This document shows positions 39,301 to 49,438 of a stretch of DNA of 64,000 nt, piece after piece. The stretch is from Bimastos eiseni (Eukaryota > Annelida > Clitellata > Crassiclitellata > Lumbricidae), in the NCBI GenBank assembly GCA_959347315.1, contig OY365822.1, forward strand, positions 9,997,127 through 10,061,126, in the 5' to 3' direction. Both the position numbers and the translations under genes were made by a program. The stretch's first letter is position 1; each line of letters starts with the position of its first letter. The notes below the pieces were generated by a model. That model had not been told where the DNA came from. It ran no database searches and saw only the letters and a list, made by a program, of their open reading frames with translations.

Positions 39301-41325
39301 CCATTCACACTCTGACAGCGCCAGTCCCAAGCCTAGATAAAGGAGGAGGGCGACGCTAATGGTCTTTGATATCACACAATGTCGTTAAACTGAAACTACA
39401 ACTATTGAACAAAGAACAAGAGAAAATGAAGTTACTAATATTTCGTACCCATGGCTGCCTCTGCTACAGCTGAATGAGAAGCAGCCGTGGGTACTAAGTG
39501 TTAGTAACTTCATTTTCTCATCTTGACAGAACTGATGAGGGCAAGTGGCCAATCCTCACTGCCTTCATCTTACCACTGACGAGTTGGCTAGGAGTGCATG
39601 TGCAGCAGAAATCTCAAATAAGTATCTGTAGTGGCAGATTTTAACCCCAACCTCTCTGCTGACAGTCCAAACATTATAATCACTAGACCATCATGTGCAA
39701 CTGATAAACCACTATGATCTGTACCTTTCCTTGGGCTTCAAAAAAGTAGTCGCAGATGGACCTGTGAATGACACTCTTCCAGTGCTTCTCCAGGAACACA
39801 TCGCTACAAAATTAACAAAACATGCATACAATGCAGAAGCCTAAAAAAGCGAATGGTCAAAACTCAGGTGTGGAGTGTGGTCCTGTACGGGCAGAAACAT
39901 GGACAATAAGAAAAGAAGACCAGAAAAGATTATAGAGGCATTTGAAATGTGGATATGGCGAAGAATGGAAAGAATCAGCTGGACACAGCACAAGACAAAT
40001 GAAGAAATAGTGAGGAGGGTAAAAGAAAAGATAAAGACAATTCAAGAACGACAGAGAAGATGGATGGGACACATAATGAGAGGAGATTCACTACTTAAAA
40101 ACATCATAGGGGAGAGAATGGAAGGGAAAAAAGCAAGAGGAAGACCAAGAACAATGCTTTTAGACTGTATGATGGAGAAAGGTGGATATGGAAAAATGAA
40201 AGAAGAGGCTCAACACGGGAAGGAGTGGCGTCAATGAACCTGCTGAAGGCAGAAAACCAAAGAAGAAGAAGCATACAATGCAAAGGAGAAGCTAACAATG
40301 TGTAGAAACTTTCAGACCATGGTCTGTCGTAAAATGAAACTATGGTTGAAGCACACTCACAATTGCAGAATCAAGCAACAGGAAGAGTTTTAAAACCCCC
40401 AACTTGATTCATGCAAACCATCCACTGAGGGCCCCAAGGAATAAGTTGGTTTGGAATACTACGCGAGAGTAGAACTCGAGGGCCACGTCCTGCTGTGGTC
40501 TTAAGCATAGGGCTGAGTCGATCGATTGTAATATAATAACTTCTGTAGTGCTGAAGACATCAACAATGGTCGATGTGGAATCGTGGTTAGCCATTGCACA
40601 CATCTGGTCAGCCAAAGTTGTGTCTGCACATACATGTGTCTGTGTGTTTGTGCATGTAGGTGTTTGTATGCATGTGAGTACCAGGTTTTTGGTTGCTGTC
40701 CCTGGGGCTTATGATAACATTTAAATATATCCTATCTTTCAATCCTGTACATCATTATCTCAGTTTTAAATTGTATTCTATAATCAACATACCCAACCCA
40801 TACACTTACATTTTTTCAGTCTTTGAATATTTCACATATATTATTACAGCTGTATCAAGATCATCGGTTAACATTTCACTTTAATTTATATAGGTATCAT
40901 TCTGCTAAACCAGTACAGGTTTTCATAGCTTGCCTACATTTTTTAGTATATTTTAATTGGCAGCTGTGGCTTAGCTCTTGTCTTGCCTTCTCCTGTCAGC
41001 TGTAAGGACGTTAATTTTAAATGAAACGATACTGCAAGTTTGCCATCAGTCTGATCCCAAAAAACATTGACAGAATTCTAGAAAAACTTTAATGCTGGTT
41101 ATTCAACCTTTTCTAACATGCAAATTGCAGCTATCCTAGATTTAATCAGCGAAGTCGACCGGGAATCGCATTGATCCTACTACTACGAAAGGCGTCTTGA
41201 CTATCGCCGGGAGGCGGAGGGTGTAAATACTGGCCACATTTTCAGCCAGATTCATCTTTTCGATAATCCGACAAAAAAAATCAAACTCACCCCGAATTGT
41301 TGACAATGAAGAGACTGTGAATCAT
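30301..41325 (-). CDS. AP3M1: AP-3 complex subunit mu (13 coding exons)
   Basis: This is the medium chain of adaptor complex AP-3, which binds YXXphi sorting signals and sends cargo from endosomes to lysosomes and related organelles. Exons in order of translation: 41291-41325, 39725-39803, 38892-38997, 38558-38670, 38007-38131, 36889-37048, 35735-35848, 34804-34877, 33923-34028, 33390-33548, 32251-32301, 31297-31365, 30301-30366. Every junction is GT-AG with matching phase, giving 418 aa, the length of human AP3M1. Seen: MIHSLFIVNNSGDVFLEKHW at the N-terminus; longin-like domain about 1-140 (STPHHYLINIYRNQLYF, ELLDEMLDNGFPLATESN); mu-homology domain about 175-418 (WRRTGVKYTNNEAYFDV, CIRFKRWESERILSFVPPDG, DITIGPKQTMGKT, TWDVGKVDPNKLP), ending GKFQVRT. 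Introns hold a LINE tail, a MITE, SINEs and minisatellites. Vertebrates have two paralogues; the symbol marks the family. Confidence 0.96.
31377..31605. repeat. 34-bp minisatellite next to AP3M exon 12
   Basis: About 6.5 units of ACATGTAACATTTTCACCAT-TTAATAGTAAAATC. The array begins 12 bases from the 3' splice site of the exon at 31297-31365 and so occupies the polypyrimidine/branch region of that intron. Confidence 0.9.
32340..32580 (-). mobile_element. tRNA-derived SINE
   Basis: The reverse complement begins GACACGGTGGCCGATTGGTC (A-box-like TGGCCGATTGG) and continues GAGCGAGTTCGACCCTCGTT (B-box-like), then a body with CCTTGAGCAAGTCC and a tail with GGAAGAAGGGCGACATCAAA. The tail resembles the GGAGGGCGACGC core of the other SINE copies. 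Inserted in AP3M between exons 10 and 11, in gene sense. Confidence 0.75.
33030..33100 (-). repeat. SINE-type dispersed repeat core, copy 4
   Basis: The reverse complement reads GTGCCAGTCCCAACCTGTAT and GGAGAAGGGTAACACTGATC. A diverged copy in the AP3M intron between exons 10 and 11. Confidence 0.65.
34411..34690. repeat. Irregular minisatellite in AP3M intron 8
   Basis: Repeats of GCCAGGTAAAATGGTAGCCA-ATTGCTG with strong decay toward the right. The unit is roughly 27 bp. Lies between the exons at 33923-34028 and 34804-34877. Confidence 0.7.
35181..35306 (+). other. Exon-like coding stretch antisense in AP3M intron 7
   Basis: A 126-base stretch bounded by a good acceptor (CCCTATGCCAATGCCCAG) and a GAG|GTTC donor. 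Both ends are in phase 0, encoding 42 residues rich in Lys/Glu (LKRLREKLSGENL...ESKQHKQLIKE). It looks like a charged alpha-helix or coiled coil and has codon use unlike the surrounding AT-rich intron. A stronger donor (CAG|GTGAGA) lies inside at about 35219. I do not recognise the family. It may be an exon of a nested gene, an exapted exon or a fragment carried by a transposon. Confidence 0.35.
35321..35460. repeat. 21-bp minisatellite
   Basis: About six units of ATGTAGTTGTAGCTTTTTAAC directly after the exon-like stretch. Translates as CSCSFLT-type repeats on the plus strand, an artefact of the 21-bp period. Confidence 0.9.
36130..36395 (+). mobile_element. Degenerate LINE 3' end (RTE-like)
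   Basis: Reading across frameshifts gives LKYFGHVMRKE, GKGRPKKKWLDHIRKWMD and WRRIVHDAA, the C-terminus of RTE-type endonuclease/reverse transcriptase proteins (YFGH..R, G.RRRGRP, W..IV). Inserted in AP3M intron 6, antisense to the gene. Confidence 0.75.
36559..36697. mobile_element. hAT-type MITE with 8-bp target-site duplication
   Basis: A 139-bp element starting CAGAGGTGGCAATC and ending GATCGCCGCCTCTG, which is its inverted repeat with two mismatches. It is flanked by GCAGAGGA at 36551-36558 and 36698-36705. Related partial copies lie at 23007-23115 and 60598-60730. Sits in AP3M intron 6. Confidence 0.85.
39290..39415 (+). repeat. SINE-type dispersed repeat core, copy 5
   Basis: AACTCCGCCACCATTCACAC, then GCCAGTCCCAAGCCTAGATA, GGAGGGCGACGCTAATGGTC and GTCGTTAAACTGAAACTACA. 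One of the best preserved copies. In AP3M intron 2. Confidence 0.8.
39420..39519 (+). other. Long inverted repeat forming a 39-bp RNA-like hairpin
   Basis: Arms 39420-39458 and 39481-39519 are 39 bases each with a 22-base loop. Of four differences from perfect complementarity, three would be G-U pairs in a plus-strand transcript and only one a true mismatch. Lies in AP3M intron 2, directly after a SINE copy. Confidence 0.7.
39860..40240 (+). mobile_element. LINE 3' end with open reading frame (RTE-like)
   Basis: About 120 codons are open from 39875. They include EAFEMWIWRRMERISWT, KTIQERQRRWMGHIMRGD, LLKNIIGERMEGKKARGRP and YGKMKEEAQHGKEWRQ before the stop. This is the C-terminal region after the RT domain of RTE-type elements (R.R.W.GH..R...L.....G...G.RGRPR). 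It is the youngest-looking LINE remnant in the window. In AP3M intron 1, antisense. Confidence 0.85.
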
Positions 41326-44194
41326 TACGATTTATTACTTCAACAATTAAATGACTTTCCAAGCGAGACTTTTATTGAACTACCACATCAACAACGGAAC
41401 TATCTCACGGTTATCTGTCAAACCTCTCTTTTGAATATTCATTGGATCGATCTGCGAGGCTCGAAAAAGTTACTCTAAACGCCTCATTTCTATCACATGA
41501 TTTTTAAAAATTAAAATCTAGAAATAGCCTAATAATAATCGCCAAATGTGGTTGTAAATATTGCATCATGCATTCTGTAGCACGAAAAGTGCTATATCAT
41601 CAAAATTGGCTTATTGTAGAATTTGATGACAAATGGAGCATAATTTATAGGACTGGCACCGAAGCCGAGCAAACAACCTTGCCATCGCGAACTTTATTGT
41701 AGTGCCTATATCGCTCAGAGAGTGACAGAGATGCTCCGAATTAGGCCCAAGCACGGCTAAAAATGAGCATTCTTAAGGTGAGAAAGAAAACAAGAGAAAA
41801 CGTTTAGGGAACGAGACAACGCTCGGGAGTAATCGCGGCTCTTACAGATCGAATTAAGGGCCCACCACCGAGCTACCGTTGACCTGACTGATCTACGGTA
41901 GCTCGGTGGTGGGCCCTTAATTCGATCTGTAAGAGCCGCGATCACTCCCGACCGTAGACCTAGGCCTCGAGCCTATGTTATACGGGAAACCCTTGCCCAG
42001 CTGTAAGAAAATTCAGATCTGATCACACACCTCTTATATAAGGGTTGAGTAATACTAATACAATTGAAAAGCAATGATCTACGATAAGCAAGTCTACGTA
42101 GGCCTAATTATAACCGGAGCGGTACGACATGTAGGCCTATTTACATATTTCATACCAGTCCCTTACGTACCGAGTAGGCCGGCAAGGTGTAAGATTAGGC
42201 TAAAGACGCTCATCTGCGATTAGCAGTTATAACTTCTAGGGCATATATGCATGTCTAAACCGTTCATATCGTGTACGTGGGGCAATCAGCTCATCCTCAG
42301 GCTGGTGGTCGCATGTACGCACTGATATTACCTGCCATCAGCCTTAAGAAGTGTAGACCCCTATAAACCTAATGCAGAAACCCACATGTCGGGTTCAAGA
42401 TTTCGTGCACCAATCCTCACCTATCATGTGACCTATGGCACAGACGCGTTGGCCTACGTTTGTGCTGCATCTATATCTATAGCCTTCATAAACATACTAT
42501 TAGGTTAATCATGGTATCGTGAGCATTAACGTACGTATAGTTCAAGCCAATAATAATTTTGTAGATACCGCTCATAGGATATTCGCTGCCTTATAACAAT
42601 ACTCTTGTAGCCTGCTCTTTGTAACTTTCCTAAGATACATAATTATGTTCACCATGCAGAATGTGGTGTACTGCAACTGGCGCAACAACGATAACAGATA
42701 CAGACATGTAATTGGTCCTTGAGATACAGATAACGTAATAATTGACTAGGCTACTGCTCACGCGATGAATTTAATTAGCCCGATCGGCAAACAGATCTGA
42801 GTTTTCAGCTCAATTAAAATTGCACTGAATCAATATGCCAATCATACGATAATCAAGCGGTGAAGCGGAATAATGGAGTACCTATAGTACTAAGCCCTAT
42901 TAAATTGTTATCCTGTTTGCCATAGACTAGACAAGCTTAATGGCACTTTTCAAGTTTGTGACGGACATAAATCTATGGTGACGGAACAGCAAGTTATTCG
43001 GACTTAGGCCTATTCCATGTGTGTGCGTGCGCACGAGATAGGCCCTATGGCTAAGCTTATAATTAGTAATAATAGGTCCTATTATGATTATTTTATAAAT
43101 AGCATTGCGAGCATTATTTATATAAGTAATATATAAAAGGATAATTATAGATTATAATATGTGTGCACGCGAAGCCCCGACCTTAACGAGTTGAAGCAGT
43201 AATTATTACGTTTCCTTATTAACACGCTTAAAGGTCAGAGGGCGGGCAAGTCATGCACAGCCCAAGGCGTCATCGAACAAAATGCCTACGGGAACAACGC
43301 TGGCCTCCTTTGTGATAGCAAATGTACGCGAAGCATTACAAGCATAAGTATACATTAGCCTAGCCTATCGTTAACTTTCGTTTAATTTAGAACCACGTGG
43401 CATTAAATTACCAATAATTATAAGTAAATAAATATGTACATAATTGAATCGCCTGCGGGATTATCCGATATGAACAATCAAAGTGTCCACGATCACAAAA
43501 TAACCATAAAAAACTACAAGACTGATGTCGTCGGAGCTGTGAGACAGTTGGAAGAAAGCAAGGACGAGCAATTAGGCAATAGACTTAAAATTATAATACG
43601 GCAGCGGCGGACTTAGCCTCATAGGCCTAAGTTGGGTGTTAAGTGTATACATAGTTTCCTTTGAATTGAATTGGTTCCACATATATTATGGTTCCACTTA
43701 TAAATTATTATGGTTCCACGCCGTTCTTTACCGCGCTCATTTACGCCTAATGTCTGCTGCGCCCTCTATTCTGCGCATAGCCGTCGAAATCAGGTCTAAA
43801 TGGCGCTTTATTAATTTTGGGACGGCTTACGGTTTCAATTAATATTCCAACTCTTCATCCATTAAACTATTAACTTATAATTATGGTGATGCAGAAGTAG
43901 CGCGCCTACATTTCCGTTCATTACTTGTCCTCAGAAGTCCACATACTTCATCGAATATCGATAGATGGTTTCTGAGAATTGGATTTGTTCCGAACAGAGG
44001 AGGACTACCACGAAATCTGGGCCGCGCTGAGCTCGTGGTCGTTTACTGGAAAACGGGGAGGACTATTATGATGGGGTATTTAGTGAGAAATGGTGCAAGT
44101 CTGTTTTTGATGTCGATCCAACGACGATTTAACGTATCGAAGTCGTGTTGTTACGCAGCGCACAAGATAGATTTCAATTGTGAGATCAGATGGA
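41326..44194. other. Divergent intergenic region between AP3M and the MLYCD side
   Basis: Contains the presumed AP3M promoter and 5' UTR just above 41325, the perfect-arm hairpin at 41824-41950 and otherwise AT-rich sequence with many AGGCCTA words. No other gene recognised. Confidence 0.4.
41824..41950. other. 56-bp near-perfect inverted repeat upstream of AP3M
   Basis: Arms 41824-41879 and 41895-41950 match at 55 of 56 positions, separated by a 15-base loop. The single difference would be a G-U pair in a minus-strand transcript. It lies 500-625 bases upstream of the AP3M start codon, in its 5' flank or 5' UTR. Confidence 0.85.
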
Positions 44195-44269
44195 ATGGCC
44201 GCAGACATACCTATGAAAAAGGAGGCATCTCCTACTCGGGACCCTGATAGTAAAACCGCCGATTGTACG
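44195..44269 (+). CDS. Candidate first coding exon, possibly of MLYCD
   Basis: An ATG in decent context (tggaATGGCC), with an in-frame TAG 24 bases upstream, opens 25 codons (MAADIPMKKEASP...TADCT) up to a strong donor ACG|GTGAGT in phase 0. The next assigned MLYCD exon (49439) also begins in phase 0, so the two could join. Against this, the peptide is acidic and lacks a mitochondrial presequence. An overlapping frame from 44068 (MMGYLVRNGASLFLMSIQRR) is basic and presequence-like but meets a stop at 44245, before the donor. The true first exon is therefore unresolved. Confidence 0.3.
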
Positions 44270-45289
44270 GTGAGTAGTACTGAATGAGTATTGTAATATG
44301 TATTTTGCGCATTATATGGGTGGTCAGTTAAATCGAGTTTAGTATGCGTTCGCTAATCAGGGCCTATATTTGTGAGTGCACTTTAGCGTAACCTCAATGA
44401 AACTCGTCACATGTGCTTCTGAAATAAAGATACAAAACACTGCGATATAACAGAATTTCCTTCGACCACCTATAGAATAAAAGACAGTGTTCTAAAGAGA
44501 ATGGGTTTAAGATGGATATCGCTGGAAGGCTTATTCCAGAATGAGGGAATGGGTAAAAAACATTGTTGCATAACTTAGTGGTCTTTAGCACTGAAATATA
44601 TAGCAGTCGAAGGTGGAAAGAAGCACAACTGGTATGGCAGTTACACAAGCAATGCAGTGTGATCTGCATGTAGCCTATATATAGGTCCTAGAACATTGTC
44701 TTGGTGGGAAAGCTTCTTTCTCATGGCGACCAATTGTGTTTCGATTCGTTTGCCACTAGTTAAGTATAGTCAAGCATATGACTTTAGTTGCTGTTTTTAT
44801 TAAGAATTGATTGATGTATACAACAATTTATTGTTCTCACAGCAACTAGTGTTGGTGTTATTTGTTTACCTCAATTGTGAACACTTCCAGGTGGCCCAAA
44901 CTAGGGGAAACTTTTTGGTCCATATTTGGGTTTCATGTGTAATCCATGACAGATGATGGGTAATCATGGGTTATGTGTTACCTGTTCTTGATTTTCTGGA
45001 TTACCAGATAAATGCGATTGATAGATATAATATTATGAAAAGACCTCGAAATCTTACCAATTCTTCAAGCTGCAGTGTTTAAAACAAATTGAAGTTGGTG
45101 AACGTGAGAAATATGCAGCCCACATGAATCGCATTACCATATCAACCCTGGCCCATATGAATGCATGCATTGGATTTGATGCAGCTTTGGGGGTATGCAG
45201 CGAGTGGCATACAGCAACGCAGGCGATAAAAGCACGTTCGACATATGGGTCTTCCGAGTGCAAGCAATGATATCAGGAATATGAAGATA

Positions 45290-46270
45290 TAGCCTCTGTA
45301 CTTGAATGATTGCATTGGCTCCCTGCTCAGCATGGAATCTCTTTCAAATTGGGGCTCACGGCTACAAAACATTGAATGATTGCATTGGCTCCCTGCTCAG
45401 CATGGAATCTCTTTCAAATTGGGGCTCACGGCTACAAAACATTGACGTCTGGCCAACTGCAGTATTTGAAATCAATCCTTAGATGTCTGAACCATTCGTT
45501 TGAGATTGCATGTACAGCTCGGCCATGAATATATTCTTAAGTATCATCGACATGAGATGGAGCAGCAACTCTCAGAGAATAAAGGACAAATCTTAGGTCT
45601 TCCATTACTCAATGTTGATTGGTCCTTCTTTCGCTAGACGGCAATAGTGAAATTAGATATATAACGTGATGGGCACATCTATGTGTCAAGATACTCTGGG
45701 AGTGTCGATATATATATATTTGTAGTCATCGAGTATGCTACCGACGTTCAACTGTATTCCATGTGCCTGGTACGCTTCACTGTGTGTCATTGTAGCCAGA
45801 GTAAAAGCATGGATGTGTTTGAAAGCTGCGAGAAAGCTTAATACTTTGCCAGGATCTGATTGGATGCGTTTGGCTGTGTTCATAGGTCAACTGGGATTGG
45901 AAGCTTCTTGTCCATGACCTGGGTATGCTTGTGGAAATTAAGGCGGTCTGTTTGTGATGATTTGAACTTTTCTGCAGTTCCTGCTACAATTGGATATGCC
46001 ATTGAAGTGAGTGAGCAAGAAGCATTTCTTTGAATTCGACAAGTAAGCATATATGCGGTACATTGTATGCGATGAAACCGCACATTTGAATATGGACAAT
46101 AACAGGTGCCTGCTTCTTGTCCGTTTTGTCTGTACCTTCTCAAGACCGAATTGCAGCGTTTTCTCGGTGGAAAGCCCTGGACCTGAATGGCCTCCCTCTG
46201 GGGTTCTGCCTCTTACCCAGGACTGTCACTCCTACATTCTTTCATAATCTTAAGACTGTTCTTTGAGATG
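45290..46270 (+). mobile_element. Rearranged LINE remnants (CR1/L2-like) with an internal 70-bp duplication
   Basis: Three blocks resemble LINE protein. CIGSLLSMESLS/LHWLPAQHGISFKL lies at about 45305-45440; its LHWLP..R..FK motif is normally near the C-terminus. EYATDVQLYS lies at about 45729-45760, like the RT YADD.QLY box, followed in another frame by VKAWMCLKAARKLN. AFSRWKALDLNGLPLGF lies near 46155, like AFS...LWN.LP. Because the LHWLP block precedes the YADD block, this is a mosaic of at least two copies. All frames are broken. Confidence 0.55.
45302..45445 (+). repeat. Perfect 70-bp tandem duplication
   Basis: 45302-45371 is repeated without change at 45372-45441, with four more matching bases. 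Identity suggests a very recent event or an assembly artefact. Confidence 0.9.
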
Positions 46271-47792
46271 TGCTGCATTCGGGACCTCCTGTGGGATGTT
46301 TTCGTGGTGTGGTGATGTATTGGTTTTCAACATGAATAAATGAATAAGAAGCTGATTTTATTTTGTATGCCATACAGTGATCGTTGTAGGTTCGTTCATC
46401 CTGAAGCACCCAGAGTTCTCCATTTCAAATATTGTTAACCTGTGCTTCAATGAAAGCAGAGTGGGTTGCTTCAGCAAGGGTTGTGAAGAATGCACCAGGT
46501 TTTTCAATGCAAACCTCTTGGCTCATTTAGACAGAAATCTGCCCAGGGTGTATGTCGACTGTAGTATCTAAGAATTTGCCATATAACTGAAGACAGATGG
46601 TTTCAGTAAAATGAAGGAAGAAAGACCTTGAGAGGAGTGGCATCATGTGGTGTTTGAACCTGCCCAAGGGCAGAGAACTTGAACAATAAGATCTTATGAA
46701 GACAAACTTGTCTGATGGGTGACTAGTCCACCCCAAGGGGTGGATGACCACATGGGACAACATTTACAAAGTGTGCTTGACCAATGCATTTATAAAATCT
46801 CTTAATGGCATTTTATAATCATATTGTGTTCGTCTGCGCGTTGTTGTTTCTTAATTACTGTTCTAAATGATACTTGACTTCATTTCTCATGCTTGTTGTA
46901 TTTTGTAATGTTTCTCAATACATGTTTGTTTTACATCATTTTTCATAATATATTAATTCATTTGTGTTGCAGGAAGTTTCTTTATTACTTTCCTTACTTT
47001 CTTTAGTTTTATTTCTGCTTATTTAGTACAGCATCTTATTACCTGCATTATAGGAATTGTGTGAAAATGATTAGATCAATCAATCAATCAGTGAAACTAG
47101 ATACTGTCCTGTTCAAGAAATCTACTCAAGAGACACTCTCTGCGGTGTGCACTGGCCTATATGATGTTAAATCATTCTTCTATCCCATTTTCGAAGTCTT
47201 AATTAAGTTACTACTGTGTCCTTGTACTCATCTACCAGTCATGAGCACCTCTGATTCAAGTGGCGCTACATAAGTGCTCCATTGCATTACATTACCAATC
47301 CTCTTCTGGATAATGTTCAGCCTTTTAATATCTCTGTGACTCATAATACATCTGCCTCGATTACAACGAATAATTTAGAGTAATTTGCTCAGTAGTGCGT
47401 TGCTCAAATTGATGTCTTCGAAGAAGCGCTTTATTTAGAAGCGGACAATTTCCACAAATCAGAAAGCGTTTCTAATTTTAGGATGTAAACATTGTGAGCG
47501 GGCGCAATTTATTTAACTCGGCCAAGGAATAGATCGTCATTTATCTTCTCTGTTCTGTATGCGTAATTCAGGATAGCCGGTACATGGTGGTTCATAAAAC
47601 GTTGGTGTCATTGATAAGAGACCACTTAGTGTGGTTTCTATTTGCGTTTTTAAGAATGCCTCAAGTGTTTGCAGTTTGTTCTTATACTTACAACCGACCA
47701 TCAGTCGTTGCTGATGTAATTTTGCAAGGGGAAAGTTGTCTTTCTTTTTTCAATTATTTCTTCATATTTACAACTTGTATGATTTGAATGAA

Positions 47793-47793
<1 letters not shown>

Positions 47794-47823
<30 letters not shown>

Positions 47824-47980
47824 TTTTTTAATTTTTTTATTGCCTTTAGAATTTTTATTATCATCATTCTCAATATAACATTATAACTCCTATCATTATT
47901 ATTAACTATTATTGGTATTATTATTGGTATTATTGTTATTATTATTATTATTAATGTTATTATTATTATTATTATTATTA
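47794..47980. repeat. (ATT)n-rich tract
   Basis: Interrupted ATT and GGTATT units, low complexity. Confidence 0.85.
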
Positions 47981-48689
47981 TTTACCACATTCAGAAGATG
48001 TCAGTCAGTGCACCAATTACATCAATTTTCATGGGTTATTGCTTTGGATGATAAATGTGTATACATGTATTTATGTTTGTTTGTATGTATGCAACTCTGT
48101 ATGCAATGCTATGCATGTGTCTGTACTTTTGTAAAGTTCATTTGATGAACCCTTCAGTTATGGGTAATTTGTTGACAGTGTGTAAGTCATCCAAGAAGTA
48201 GATTCCGACCAACAATGATGCATAGAAATTTACGTAATTACAATTGCTAATACAATCAATTGTGAAACAAATGTCAACAATAGCCTTTAACATTCATTAT
48301 TCTTTTAACACAAATTAGGCCTTTGTGTATAATAACAGAGTGCATGGAAGTCACAATAACAAAGTGGTTGGAGATTTTTTGGACCACTGCGTTTGGCATA
48401 AAAACGTTTTGATAAAGGACGTGTTGGATTCAAGTGGCTGATAGTGTTTTCGTATAAGTGACTGCGGCTTTCGGCCACAGTCACGAAGTATTTTTACAAG
48501 CATTTCTGAGAAAAGCTCCAGAAGCGACCGCTTTAAATCACCAAAAAACTTATGGAGGACGACACTTCCAAAAGCCATTTGACTGCTGCTGATATTCATA
48601 GAGATTAATTGTCTGGCTGCAAAACACAATTACTGTGGCTTACCTGTTATAGAGTTAGACGGACTATTTGCTGCAGTTCGAGTACTTAC

Positions 48690-48841
48690 TTTCGTGGACT
48701 GATTAATAGAGGGTATCGATATGTTGCTCATCAATCCACCCCCGTCCAGTGATCTATGAACCAATGTGCCAGGGTGTGTATCAATTGAGCTAGTACTTGG
48801 TGAACCAGTGGATGTATTGATCTTGCTTTCCCTAGATTCAT
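48690..48841 (-). other. Exon-like Ser/Thr-rich stretch antisense to MLYCD
   Basis: On the minus strand an acceptor (ACTGGCCAG) and a strong donor (AAA|GTAAGT) bound 152 bases that stay open in one frame (50 codons plus two bases). They encode a Ser/Thr-rich segment (TSTGSPSTSSIDTHPGTLVH). I do not recognise a family. It could be an exon of an antisense gene or a chance combination of splice-like sites. Confidence 0.25.
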
Positions 48842-48910
48842 CTGGCCAGTGAACCACTTGATGGATCAATGAGAGATGTTATCGCGCTTTGTGGTGAATT
48901 GAACACAGTA

Positions 48911-49150
48911 CAGAGCTGGAACAGATAAATAGACAAATGGAGCAAATAAATAGACAAATGGAACAAATAAATAGACAAATGGAACATATAAATAGACAAA
49001 TGGAACATATAAATGGAACAAATAAATGACAAATGGAACAAATAAGTAGACAACTGGAACAAATAAGTGGACAAATGGAACATTGAAACAGACAAATGGA
49101 ACGAATAAATGACAATTGCAACAAATAAGTAGACAAATATAACAAATGAA
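48911..49150. repeat. 21-bp minisatellite with heptad period
   Basis: Units of AAATGGAACAAATAAATAGAC, regular at the left and decaying to the right. On the plus strand 48898-49029 stays open for 43 codons and reads EQINRQM per unit, a heptad; the minus strand reads as a hydrophobic repeat. Lies upstream of the first assigned MLYCD exon. Confidence 0.85.
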
Positions 49151-49438
49151 AAGGCAAATTCATCAAAATGTCGGTATCGATTGTTGACGTTTTCAGCTTC
49201 AATGAGTGCTTCTGAACTTTGCATATATGCTGATGCATACATCATCATTGAATATCAGTTATGTTGTATAAAATTACTCCACTGACTGACAGTGATTACA
49301 TTGAATGTTCTCAGTACTAGTAATAAACAATGACCACCCTATTTCAGTATGCATTGTAACTGACCTGCTTTGTTGAACTGACCTGATTTTACAGCCATTT
49401 TGTTTGTTGATCGGAAACTGTTTCTGCTTCCTTTCCAG

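Noticed and set aside
48838..49248. 136-codon hydrophobic minus-strand frame (FHLSIYLFHLSIYL)
   Set aside because: It is the reverse reading of a 21-bp minisatellite; the hydrophobic pattern follows from the unit sequence.
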